From NCBI RefSeq assembly GCF_024703995.1, contig NZ_JAMXQV010000006.1, forward strand, positions 310,001-374,000: a stretch of 64,000 nt of DNA, given 5' to 3'. Positions 53,205 through 61,373 of this stretch are shown one piece after another; the first letter of the stretch is position 1; each line of letters begins with the position of its first letter. The translations under genes and the position numbers were made by a program. The notes under the pieces were generated by a model, which was not told where the DNA came from, searched no databases, and saw nothing but the letters and a program-made list of their open reading frames with translations. Source of the stretch: Amycolatopsis iheyensis (GTDB lineage Bacteria; Actinomycetota; Actinomycetes; Mycobacteriales; Pseudonocardiaceae).

Positions 53205-53222
53205 CCCGGGTCCGCGTGAAGG

Positions 53223-53250
53223 CCACCTCGGGCAGCAACTCCCGAGGTGG
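53223..53250. terminator. terminator of the arabinose island
   Basis: CCACCTCGGG (53223-53232) and CCCGAGGTGG (53241-53250) form a perfect 10-bp stem with an eight-base loop, 19 bases after the last transporter stop. It is the clearest terminator in the window. Confidence 0.85.
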
Positions 53251-53260
53251 CCCCCACCGT

Positions 53261-53460
53261 GATGCCTCCCCAATCACGCGTGATGCCCTTCCAAACACGC
53301 GAGATGCCCCTCCAATCACACGAGATCCCCCTCTGATCACGCGAGTTCCGCTTCGGATCACGCGAGTCCCGGGCTCGATCACACCGGTGACGGGTTCGCT
53401 CGTGTTTGGAAAGGCATCAGGTGTGATCAGAGGGGCATCACACGTGATTGGAGGGGCATC
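53261..53460. repeat. 21-bp tandem repeat array with inverted units
   Basis: Six direct 21-bp units run from 53261 to 53386 (form GATGCCCCTCCAATCACGCGA), with the first four closest to each other. After 11 bases, three units in inverted orientation occupy 53398-53418, 53419-53439 and 53440-53460. The phase is exactly 21 bp within each set. Each unit contains an ATCACGCG-like core. The array can fold into a long hairpin. It lies between the arabinose terminator and the 3' end of the DUF1996 gene. Confidence 0.85.
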
Positions 53461-53493
53461 AGGAGGGCCGCGCCGAGGCGCGGCCCTCGTCGG

Positions 53494-54933
53494 TCACTGG
53501 GAACAGCGTTTGCCGCGGTTGATGCAGTTGACCGCCTGGTTCATCAGCCGCTGGCCCATGACGTTCGCGAAGTCGTCGTGGTCCGAACGCGGGTTGTGGC
53601 TCTCCTGGGGGAACGCGTCCACTTTGTACTGGCCCTTGACCTGGATGTCGTGGGGGATGTCGTAGACCAGCTTGATCACCAGCTGCGGCACGTTCTTGAA
53701 CCCCTGCGGGCACTTGCCCTGCTGGTCGGCGAACACGATGTGCGTGCGGTGGTTGGCGCTGTCGATGTTCTTGCCGTCCCAGCAGTTCGGGAACGCGTGG
53801 ATCCGCTCCACCCTGCTGTTGGCGGGGCAGATCGGGTAGTGGTCGGTGAGCCGGTCTTCGAAGCCGGTGCACGTCCAGCTGGGCCGGGCGTTGGCCGGGC
53901 CGTTGGTGCTCTGCTTGGCGTCGCCGTAGAGGATGCGAAGGAACTGCGGCATCGCGACGACCTTGTTCGCGCCGCCGCTGGTGAACGTGATCGTCGCCGA
54001 GCGGACGCGCTGGATCTCGCCGTCGTTGCCGGCCACTTCGTTCTGGTCGTTGACGCCCGGCAGCTCGGCCGGCTGCCCGGTGCTGTTCTGGCCGCCGTTG
54101 TCGAGGCCGCCCTGGCCGTTCTGCTTGAGCACGCACGCGGCGAGCCCGCCGAGGTTCGTCGGCTTGGCCGCCCGGCGGCCGATCGCGATGGCGATCCGGT
54201 CGATCGTCGCGGCGCGCTTGTCCTTGAGCGGGCCGACGACCGCGTTCTGGATGTCCTGCGGCGTCTTCAGATCGCCCTTCGCGATCCGCGCGTTCGCCTC
54301 GTCGATCTGCTGGTCGAGCAGGTCGAGGTTGCGGTTCACCTCGTCCATCGCCTGGTCCGGGACGTCGGGGAGCTTGCTCGCGACGTCCGGGCAGTCGACC
54401 TGGGCGCTCGCCTTGTCCTTCGCGCTGCCGGCGCGGTCGGGTTGCGTGGCCGGCGGGTTCTCGTCCTCTTCGCCGGTGTCGATGCGCACGACCGGCCAGA
54501 AGTAGGCGGACTTGTCGCCGTTCTTGCAGGTGGTCCCGGCCTTGGCCAGGCTCTTGTTGTTCGAGTCGGCGTTCGTCGAGAGGTTGCCGACGTAGTCGTG
54601 CAGGTGCTGGGCGCCGTTCTTGATCCCCGGCTGGGCGATGAAGTTGTCCGGGTTGAAGTGCTGGTTCTCGTTGCGCCCGCAGTCCACGGTGAACGTGCCG
54701 CGTGCGCCCTTCTGCTGGAGCGCCTTGTTCACGTTAACACCGGCCGGCACCTTCGCGATGTCGAGGAAGAACGACGCGTCGGCGGGGTCGGCGCTCGCCT
54801 CGCCGGTGCGCCCGGCCGTGGTCGCGACGACGATGCCGCCGACCGCGAGCGCGAGGGCGAGACCGCCGGTCGCGATCTTGGTGCGGCGGGTGATGCGATG
54901 TCTGCCCGTGGCGGGAGGAGTTTTCCGGGGCAT
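53494..54933 (-). CDS. secreted DUF1996 domain protein (copy 2)
   Basis: A 479-residue paralogue of the protein at 622-2052 with the same layout: basic start (RHRITRRTKIATGG), one hydrophobic segment (LALALAVGGIVVATT), then FTVDCGRNENQHFNPDNFIAQPG, a variable charged middle and a conserved C-terminal half (WTCTGFEDRLTDHYPICPANS, CWDGKNIDSANHRTHIVFADQ, YDIPHDIQVKGQYKVDAFPQE). The two differ mainly in the middle linker. ATG 54933 has GAAGGTG upstream. The short motif GTTACCGTTTCGT at 55059 resembles one upstream of copy 1, so they may share control. Function unknown. Confidence 0.85.
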   Translation of the reverse strand: MPRKTPPATGRHRITRRTKIATGGLALALAVGGIVVATTAGRTGEASADPADASFFLDIAKVPAGVNVNKALQQKGARGTFTVDCGRNENQHFNPDNFIAQPGIKNGAQHLHDYVGNLSTNADSNNKSLAKAGTTCKNGDKSAYFWPVVRIDTGEEDENPPATQPDRAGSAKDKASAQVDCPDVASKLPDVPDQAMDEVNRNLDLLDQQIDEANARIAKGDLKTPQDIQNAVVGPLKDKRAATIDRIAIAIGRRAAKPTNLGGLAACVLKQNGQGGLDNGGQNSTGQPAELPGVNDQNEVAGNDGEIQRVRSATITFTSGGANKVVAMPQFLRILYGDAKQSTNGPANARPSWTCTGFEDRLTDHYPICPANSRVERIHAFPNCWDGKNIDSANHRTHIVFADQQGKCPQGFKNVPQLVIKLVYDIPHDIQVKGQYKVDAFPQESHNPRSDHDDFANVMGQRLMNQAVNCINRGKRCSQ

Positions 54934-55129
54934 GGGTCACCTTCTTCGGTTGTCCGGGCACGACGAAGAAAGCCGTGTGCCCGGTCGGGGACGCGCGGAA
55001 CCCGGGGGCTGGTTCCGGCACTGGCAGGCACGGCCGCGAAATCGAGCCGGTTCAGCGCGTTACCGTTTCGTTATTTATGGAAGATGAAGAAAGTTCACGT
55101 CCGGTCGTGTGATCGTTAACATCCACCGC

Positions 55130-55909
55130 ATGACCGCCGACGACGCAGGTCCACTCCGCCCGGGCACGTTGGGTGTCCTCACCACCGGAACCGAGGCATC
55201 GGGCCCGGTGTTGCACGGCCTCCGCGCGGCGGCCCGGGAACTCGGGTACGCCGTGACGGTGTTCAGCGTGCCGGGCCGTCGCGCCGCGGTGCCGGTGGCG
55301 CCGGGGATGGCGGGTCTCGTCGTGCTCGACCCGCGCCTCGTCGCGGAACTGCCCGCCACGGGTGTTCCCGTCGTCGCGGCGGCCTCGGCGGACCAGCGCG
55401 AAGGCGCCCGGCGGGCGACCGAGCACCTGCTGGAGATCGGCCACCCGACGGTCTGGCACCTCGGCGGCCCGGAGGAGGGCCCGATCGCCCGCGCCCGCGA
55501 GCACGGTTGGCGCGAAACGCTCGAACGCCACGGCGCGGTGGTCCCCCCGGTGGTCCGCGGCGACTGGTCGGCCCGTTCCGGCTACCGCGCCGGGCAGTCC
55601 CTGGCGGTGGAATCGGGGGTGTGCGCGGTGTTCGCGGCCAACGACCAGATGGCACTGGGCCTGCTGGCGGCCTTCGCGGAGGCGGGCATGCGAGTCCCCC
55701 GGGACGCCCACGTGGTGGGCTTCGACGACATCCCCGAGGCGGCGTACTTCGCCCCACCGCTGACGACGGTCCGCCAGGACTTCGTGGCGGCGGGCCGCCG
55801 GACGCTGGCGGCGCTGGCCGCGCACATCGACGGTGTGGTCCCGCCGGCTCGTGGGGCGGTGGAGGTTCAGCTGGTGGTGCGGGAGAGCAGCCGGCCGACG
55901 CGGTTGTGA
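55130..55909 (+). CDS. LacI-like effector domain protein lacking the HTH
   Basis: A protein of about 259 residues related to the C-terminal part of the two LacI regulators in this window, but with no DNA-binding domain. It starts directly with the effector domain (RPGTLGVLTTGTEASGPVLHGLRAAARELGY) and shares REGARRATEHLLEIGHPTVWHLGGPEEG, GWRETLERHG, VFAANDQMALGLLAAF and GFDDIPEAAYFAPPLTTVRQDF. A start at 55109 is also possible; neither start leaves room for an HTH, and the upstream sequence shows none in any frame. It could be a soluble sugar-binding modulator, a decoy or dimer partner of the full LacI proteins, or a decayed gene. The open frame is intact, so it is called a gene. Confidence 0.75.
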   Translation: MTADDAGPLRPGTLGVLTTGTEASGPVLHGLRAAARELGYAVTVFSVPGRRAAVPVAPGMAGLVVLDPRLVAELPATGVPVVAAASADQREGARRATEHLLEIGHPTVWHLGGPEEGPIARAREHGWRETLERHGAVVPPVVRGDWSARSGYRAGQSLAVESGVCAVFAANDQMALGLLAAFAEAGMRVPRDAHVVGFDDIPEAAYFAPPLTTVRQDFVAAGRRTLAALAAHIDGVVPPARGAVEVQLVVRESSRPTRL

Positions 55910-56187
55910 CCGCTTAGTCGCGCAGCCGGTCGCGGAGTTCGCGGATGTGGTCCGGTTTGTGGCAGCCTCGCGCCAGCTGAGCAGCTGGCGGCGGGCCGCC
56001 GGACACTGGCGGCGCTGGCCGCGCACATCGACGGTGTGGTCCCGCCGGCTGGTGGGGCGGTGGAGGTTCAGCTGGTGGTGCGGGAGAGCAGCCGGCCGAC
56101 GCGGTTGTGACCGCTCAGAGGCGCAGCCGGTCGCCGAGTTCGCGGATGTGGTCCGGTTCGCCGCAACCGCGCTCCAGCTGGCGGCGG
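55786..56187. repeat. 201-bp tandem duplication across convergent gene ends
   Basis: Unit 1 (55786-55986) and unit 2 (55987-56187) align with an offset of exactly 201 bp. The first 128 bp, which carry the LacI-like 3' end, differ at only two positions. The last roughly 70 bp, which carry the 3' end of the kinase gene, differ more. Unit 1 serves the LacI-like gene end; unit 2 serves the kinase gene end. Each also keeps a remnant of the other gene end. In unit 1 the remnant of the kinase tail still reads ARGCHKPDHIRELRDRLRD plus a stop. Confidence 0.88.
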
Positions 56188-58064
56188 CGCTCGGCCACGA
56201 ACGCCCGGCCCAGGCCGGTCCGGTCCGATGTGGACATCGTGCGGCGCAGGTCGTTGAGCAGGCCGCGTTCCTCCGTGCGGACGTGGGCGTCCACCACGCT
56301 CTCCAAGCGCAGCAACGCCTTCTCGAAGTCCTCGGCCTCCAGGACCGCCAAGAGCTCGTCAGCGAAGGGGGAGCCGGGGGAGTCGGGGCGGACGATGCGC
56401 TCGGTCGCCGTTGCGTGGGCCGTCAGCAGGGCTGCCAGCTCTGCCACCAGGGCCGGGCGGTCCGCCTCCGTGTTGCGCAGGTCGCGCAGGAGCTGCTCGA
56501 ACCGGCGGTGGTCGGCCAGCAGCACCTCGACCAGGTCCGACCCCGGCGCGACCGCCGCCGGGCCCGGGCGCATCCAGCCGAACGTCAGCTCCACCGCCTG
56601 GCGCCAGTGCCCGTACTCGGAGTCACGGCGGGCCGGGTCCATCGACGGCAGCCACTGGCCGGCCCGGTGCCAGTTGCGCCGCAACCCCTCCAGGTCCGGC
56701 CAGTACCCCACCGACAGCCCGGCCGCGTAAGCCGCGCCGAGTGACACCGTCTCCGCCACCATCGGGCGCACCACCGGCACGTCGAGGACGTCCGCGACGA
56801 ACTGCATCAGCAGGTTGTCCGCGGTCATCCCGCCGTCGACCTTCAACGTCTTCAGGGCCAGGCCGGAGTCCGCGTTCATCGCGTCGACGACCTCGCGCGT
56901 CTGCCAGCCCGTCGCTTCCAGCACCGCCCGGGCCAGGTGCCCCTTGGTGATGTACGACGTCAGCCCGGCGATCACGCCGCGTGCTTCGCTGTGCCAGTGC
57001 GGCGCGAACAACCCCGAGAACGCCGGGACGATGTAGCAGCCGCCGTTGTCCTCGACCGTCCTCGCCAGCGTCTCGATCTCGGGGGCGCTGCCGATCAGCT
57101 CGAGGCCGTCGCGGAACCACTGCACCAGCGACCCGGTGACGGCGATCGAGCCTTCGAGGGCGTACACCGCCGGCTCGTCGCCGATCTTGAACCCGACGGT
57201 GGTGAGCATGCCGTGGGTCGACAGCACCGGCGTGGAGCCCGTGTTGAGCAGCAGGAAGCTGCCGGTGCCGTACGTGCACTTCGCCTCCCCGGGCGCGAAG
57301 CACGTCTGGCCGAACAGCGCCGCCTGCTGGTCACCGAGGGCCGCCGCGATGCGGATGCCGGGCACCACCCGCGACGTCGTCCCGTACACCTCCGTCGACG
57401 AGCGGATCTCCGGCAGCATCGCGCGCGGGACGTCGAAGAAGTCGAGCAGCTCGTCGTCCCACGACAGCGTGCGCAGGTTCATCAGCATGGTGCGCGAGGC
57501 GTTGGTGACGTCGGTGACGTGCACGCCGCCCTCGGCGCCGCCGGTGAGGTTCCAGATCAGCCAGCTCTCCATGGTGCCGAAGAGCACGTCGCCGCGCTCG
57601 GCGCGCTCACGCAGGCCGGGGGTGCGTTCGAACAGCCAGCGCACGCGCGGCGCGGAGAAGTACGTCGCCAGCGGCAGGCCGCACAGCTGCCGCACGCGGT
57701 CGGCGCCCGGCTCGCGGGCGAGCTGTTCGAGCACGGCGTCGGTGCGGGTGTCCTGCCAGACGATCGCGCGCCCGATCGGGTTGCCGGTGTGCCGGTCCCA
57801 CAGGACGGTGGTCTCGCGCTGGTTGGCGATCCCGAGCCCGACGACCTGGTCGGCGGTGGCCCCGGCGTCGGCCAGGGCCTGCGGCACGATCCGGGAGAGG
57901 TTCCGCCAGATCTCGACGGCGTCGTGCTCGACCCAGCCGGGCCGCGGGAAGTGCTGCTGGTGTTCGCGCTGGACGACGGACACGAGCCGGCCGCGGGCGT
58001 CGAACAGGATGCACCGGGTGGAGGTGGTGCCCTGGTCGATGGACATCACGTACCGCTGGACCAT
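56115..58064 (-). CDS. glycerol kinase fused to a hemerythrin-like (HHE) domain
   Basis: A 649-residue protein. Residues 1-505 are a full FGGY glycerol kinase ([79 protein letters not shown]), which would make sn-glycerol-3-phosphate. The last 141 residues are not part of the kinase. They show [22 protein letters not shown] and [14 protein letters not shown], with His at about 519, 550 and 594 and Glu at 555 and 598, the pattern of HHE/hemerythrin domains that bind a di-iron site and O2. Normal glycerol kinases are about 500 residues. ATG 58064 is preferred; it follows the IclR gene by ten bases. A conventional glycerol kinase lies at 59832. Confidence 0.85.
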   Translation of the reverse strand: MVQRYVMSIDQGTTSTRCILFDARGRLVSVVQREHQQHFPRPGWVEHDAVEIWRNLSRIVPQALADAGATADQVVGLGIANQRETTVLWDRHTGNPIGRAIVWQDTRTDAVLEQLAREPGADRVRQLCGLPLATYFSAPRVRWLFERTPGLRERAERGDVLFGTMESWLIWNLTGGAEGGVHVTDVTNASRTMLMNLRTLSWDDELLDFFDVPRAMLPEIRSSTEVYGTTSRVVPGIRIAAALGDQQAALFGQTCFAPGEAKCTYGTGSFLLLNTGSTPVLSTHGMLTTVGFKIGDEPAVYALEGSIAVTGSLVQWFRDGLELIGSAPEIETLARTVEDNGGCYIVPAFSGLFAPHWHSEARGVIAGLTSYITKGHLARAVLEATGWQTREVVDAMNADSGLALKTLKVDGGMTADNLLMQFVADVLDVPVVRPMVAETVSLGAAYAAGLSVGYWPDLEGLRRNWHRAGQWLPSMDPARRDSEYGHWRQAVELTFGWMRPGPAAVAPGSDLVEVLLADHRRFEQLLRDLRNTEADRPALVAELAALLTAHATATERIVRPDSPGSPFADELLAVLEAEDFEKALLRLESVVDAHVRTEERGLLNDLRRTMSTSDRTGLGRAFVAERRRQLERGCGEPDHIRELGDRLRL

Positions 58065-58074
58065 GGTCCTCCCT

Positions 58075-58842
58075 TCACCATCGGGACGCACCCAGGTCGC
58101 GCGACACCGCGCGGGCCGCGTCGCGGACGTGGCCCAGCAGCCGCGGGCTCGGGCTGCCGTCCGGCTCGCAGACGCGCTCCGCGGCGCCGGACACCCCGAT
58201 CGCGCCCACCACGATGCCGCCGTGGCCGCGGATCGGGGCCGCGATCCCCGCTTCGCCGGAGATCATTTCCCCGTTTTCGACGGCCCAGCCGGCCTCGCGC
58301 ACCTTCCCGCAGGCGCGCTTGATCGCGGTCTGGGTGACCAGGGTCCGGCGGGTGTAGGCCTCGGGTTCGCCGGTGCGCAACGATGCCACGAGAGTCGTGT
58401 CGTAGGCCAGCAGCACTTTGCCGAGCGCGCTCGCGTGCAGCGGCAGCAGCGTGCCGACGTCGAGGGTCTGCAGGCTGTCGTCCGGGCGGAACACGTGGTG
58501 CACCACCAGCACCCGGCCCTCCAGCGGCGCGCCGATCCGGACCGCCTCGCCGCTGCGCGCGGCCAGCGCGTCGGCCCAGTTGATCGCCCGGGACCGCAGC
58601 TCGTTGACGTCGAGGTAGCTCGTGCCCAGGTGCAGCAGCGCCGCGCCGAGCTGGTACTTGCCCGTGTCGCGGTCCTGTTCGACGAACCCGACGCCCTGCA
58701 GCGTGCGCAGGATCCCGTGCGCGGTGCCCTTGGCCAGCTCCAACGACTCCGCGATCTCGCCGACGCCCAGACGGCCCGAGCCGCGCGCGAGCAACCGCAA
58801 GATCGCGGCGGCGCGCTCGATGGACTGGATCGGACCGGGCAC
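58075..58842 (-). CDS. IclR family regulator, GylR-like
   Basis: A 255-residue IclR-type regulator. The winged HTH (about 1-65, [53 protein letters not shown]) is followed by a GAF-like ligand domain (about 80-250, [14 protein letters not shown] ... [21 protein letters not shown]). It is strongly like GylR, the glycerol operon repressor of Streptomyces, and sits in the same place, divergent from glpF-glpK-glpD. Its own transcript continues into the kinase-HHE gene ten bases on. Palindromes at 58870 and 58900 are its likely operators. Glycerol or glycerol-3-phosphate is the expected effector. Confidence 0.92.
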   Translation of the reverse strand: MPGPIQSIERAAAILRLLARGSGRLGVGEIAESLELAKGTAHGILRTLQGVGFVEQDRDTGKYQLGAALLHLGTSYLDVNELRSRAINWADALAARSGEAVRIGAPLEGRVLVVHHVFRPDDSLQTLDVGTLLPLHASALGKVLLAYDTTLVASLRTGEPEAYTRRTLVTQTAIKRACGKVREAGWAVENGEMISGEAGIAAPIRGHGGIVVGAIGVSGAAERVCEPDGSPSPRLLGHVRDAARAVSRDLGASRW

Positions 58843-58869
58843 GGCGCGACCCTAGCCGACCGGCCCTGA

Positions 58870-58914
58870 TTCGACAATGTCGAACATCCACTTCGGTCGT
58901 TCGACAATGCCGAC
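58870..58914. promoter_or_regulatory. GylR-type operator pair TTCGACAATGTCGAA
   Basis: TTCGACAATGTCGAA (58870-58884) is a palindrome with six-base arms, repeated as TTCGACAATGCCGAC at 58900-58914, 30 bp on. Both lie in the 152-bp divergent gap between the IclR gene and glpF. They fit binding of the IclR protein to control both transcripts. Confidence 0.78.
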
Positions 58915-58994
58915 CGGTGTCCGTTGACCCCTCCGCAACCCGAACTTAACTTTCCACCATCAGGGGGAATGAACGGTCCTTTGTGGAGGAAGCA

Positions 58995-59816
58995 ATGGTG
59001 CGAAACCTCAAGGCCCGCGGACTCGTCGGCGAGCTGGCCGCCGAGTTCGTGGGGACGATGATCCTCATCCTGTTCGGGTGCGGGGTGGTGGCGCAGGTCG
59101 TCGCCGCGGGCATCGGGGACCACGACAGCATCGCCTGGGCCTGGGGGTTCGGCGTCACGCTCGGTGTCTACGTCGCTTCGCGGATCAGCGGCGCGCACCT
59201 GAACCCCGCGGTCACCGTCGCGCTCGCGGTCTTCAAGGGCTTCGAATGGCGCAAGGTCGCCCCCTACGCCCTGGCCCAGACGGCCGGCGCGTTCCTCGCC
59301 GCGCTGCTCGTGCGCTGGAACTACACCGAGGTGCTCAACGCCAAGGACCCCGGCCTCACGATCAAGACCCAGGGCGTGTTCTCCACCCTGCCGGGTAACG
59401 GCACGCTCCCGGTGGGTGACTGGGGCGCCTTCCGCGACCAGATCATCGGCACCGCGATCCTCGTCCTGGTGATCTTCGCCATCACCGACCTCCGCAACAC
59501 CTCGCCGGGCGCCAACCTGGCCCCGCTCGTCATCGGTTTCCTGGTCGTCGCGATCGGCATGGCCTGGGGCACCGACGCCGGCTACGCGATCAACCCGGCC
59601 CGCGACTTCGGCCCGCGGCTGGCGTCCTGGCTGACCGGCTACGACACGGCGTGGTCGGACCAGTACGGCTTCCCCTACTGGTGGATCCCGATCGTGGCAC
59701 CGGTGATCGGCGCGGTGATCGGCGGCGGCATCTACAAGTACCTGATCGAGCGCCACCTGCCCGCGGGTGAGCCGCTGGACGCCATGCCCGCCAAGGACCT
59801 CGAGCCCGCCAACTGA
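58995..59816 (+). CDS. glpF: glycerol uptake facilitator (aquaglyceroporin)
   Basis: A 273-residue MIP-family channel for passive glycerol entry. Both pore motifs are present: GAHLNPAVTVALAV (near 70) and YAINPARDFGPRL (near 200). The Asp after the second NPAR and the long external loops are typical of glycerol-conducting members. Six hydrophobic helices are visible. ATG 58995 is chosen over the upstream GTG at 58983 because GGAGGA lies just before it. It is the first gene of the glpF-glpK-glpD operon, 15 bases from glpK. Confidence 0.95.
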   Translation: MVRNLKARGLVGELAAEFVGTMILILFGCGVVAQVVAAGIGDHDSIAWAWGFGVTLGVYVASRISGAHLNPAVTVALAVFKGFEWRKVAPYALAQTAGAFLAALLVRWNYTEVLNAKDPGLTIKTQGVFSTLPGNGTLPVGDWGAFRDQIIGTAILVLVIFAITDLRNTSPGANLAPLVIGFLVVAIGMAWGTDAGYAINPARDFGPRLASWLTGYDTAWSDQYGFPYWWIPIVAPVIGAVIGGGIYKYLIERHLPAGEPLDAMPAKDLEPAN

Positions 59817-59831
59817 GTGAGGAGCACCCCC

Positions 59832-61349
59832 ATGCCTGACTACGTCGGCGCGGTTGACCAAGGCACCACCAGCACCCGCTTCATGATCTTCGACCACGGC
59901 GGCAACGAGATCGCCCGCCACCAGCTCGAGCACGAGCAGATCCTGCCGAAGCCCGGCTGGGTCGAGCACGACGCCACCGAGATCTGGGAACGCACCCGCT
60001 CGGTGATCGCCACGGCGCTCAACAAGGCCAACCTGACGCACGCCGACCTGGCCGCGCTCGGCATCACCAACCAGCGCGAGACCACCGTCGTGTGGAACCG
60101 CCGCACCGGGCGCCCGTACTACAACGCGATCGTCTGGCAGGACACCCGCACCGACCGGATCGCCTCCGCGCTGGAGCGCGAGGGCAAGGGCGACGTCATC
60201 CGCCGCAAGGCCGGCCTGCCGCCCGCGACATACTTCTCCGGCGGCAAGCTGCAGTGGATCCTCGAAAACGTCGACGGCGTCCGCGAAGACGCCGAGAAGG
60301 GCGACGCGCTCTTCGGCACGACTGACTCGTGGCTCATCTGGAACCTCACCGGCGGCCCGGACGGCGGCGTGCACGTCACCGACCCGACCAACGCCTCGCG
60401 CACCATGCTGATGGACCTCGAGACCCTCGACTGGGACGACGAGCTGCTGTCGTTCTTCAATGTCCCGAAGCAGATGCTGCCGGCGATCCGGCCGTCGTCG
60501 AACCCCGGCTTCTTCGGCACCACCCGCGCGGACGGCCCGCTCGGCGGCGAGGTCGCGCTGACCGGCGTGCTCGGTGACCAGCAGGCCGCGACCGTCGGCC
60601 AGGTCTGCTTCCGGCCCGGCGAGGCCAAGAACACCTACGGCACCGGCAACTTCCTGCTGCTCAACACCGGCCACGAGCTGGTCCGCTCGAAGCACGGCCT
60701 GCTCACGACGTTGTGCTACCAGTTCGGCGACCAGAAGCCGGTGTACGCGCTGGAGGGCTCGATCGCCGTCACGGGGTCCGCGGTGCAGTGGCTGCGCGAC
60801 CAGCTCGGCATCATCAGCGGCGCGGCGCAGAGCGAAAGCCTGGCCCGCCAGGTCGAGGACAACGGCGGCGTCTACTTCGTCCCGGCGTTCTCCGGCCTGT
60901 TCGCGCCGTACTGGCGCTCCGACGCCCGCGGCGCGATCGTCGGGCTCACCCGCGCCACGACCAACGCGCACATCGCGCGGGCCACTCTGGAAGCCATCTG
61001 CTACCAGACCCGCGACGTCGTGGAGGCCATGCAGAACGACTCGGGCGTGACCCTGGACGTGTTGCGTGTGGACGGTGGCGTCACCGCCAACGAGCTGTGC
61101 ATGCAGCTGCAGGCGGACATCCTCGGCGTGCCGGTCTCGAAGCCGGTCGTCGCCGAGACCACCGCGCTCGGCGCCGCCTACGCGGCCGGGCTGGCCGTCG
61201 GGTTCTGGCGCTCGACCGACGAGCTCGAACAGAACTGGAACGAAGACAAGCGCTGGGCGCCGACGTGGACGGACGAGCAGCGCGCCGAGGGCTACGCCGG
61301 CTGGCAGAAGGCCGTCGGCCGCACGCTCGACTGGGTCGACGTGGAGTGA
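59832..61349 (+). CDS. glpK: glycerol kinase
   Basis: A 505-residue FGGY kinase of normal glycerol kinase length. Motifs: [71 protein letters not shown] and [22 protein letters not shown]. It makes sn-glycerol-3-phosphate from glycerol and ATP in the cytoplasm. ATG 59832 follows GAGGAG with seven-base spacing. It is clearly paralogous to the kinase-HHE fusion at 56115, which is less similar around the effector sites. Confidence 0.96.
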   Translation: MPDYVGAVDQGTTSTRFMIFDHGGNEIARHQLEHEQILPKPGWVEHDATEIWERTRSVIATALNKANLTHADLAALGITNQRETTVVWNRRTGRPYYNAIVWQDTRTDRIASALEREGKGDVIRRKAGLPPATYFSGGKLQWILENVDGVREDAEKGDALFGTTDSWLIWNLTGGPDGGVHVTDPTNASRTMLMDLETLDWDDELLSFFNVPKQMLPAIRPSSNPGFFGTTRADGPLGGEVALTGVLGDQQAATVGQVCFRPGEAKNTYGTGNFLLLNTGHELVRSKHGLLTTLCYQFGDQKPVYALEGSIAVTGSAVQWLRDQLGIISGAAQSESLARQVEDNGGVYFVPAFSGLFAPYWRSDARGAIVGLTRATTNAHIARATLEAICYQTRDVVEAMQNDSGVTLDVLRVDGGVTANELCMQLQADILGVPVSKPVVAETTALGAAYAAGLAVGFWRSTDELEQNWNEDKRWAPTWTDEQRAEGYAGWQKAVGRTLDWVDVE

Positions 61350-61373
61350 GGGCCTGAAATGAGGAGGAACACC

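Noticed and set aside
53261..53460. CRISPR array
   Set aside because: Units are directly adjacent without unique spacers, change orientation midway, and no cas gene is near.
54725..54740. GTTAAC sequence near the start of DUF1996 copy 2 as a LacI operator
   Set aside because: It lies inside the coding region, lacks the central CG palindrome and matches only half the operator.
55833..56744. 303-codon plus-strand frame with internally repeated protein
   Set aside because: The internal repeat is only the 201-bp DNA duplication read in a wrong frame; the real genes use other frames.
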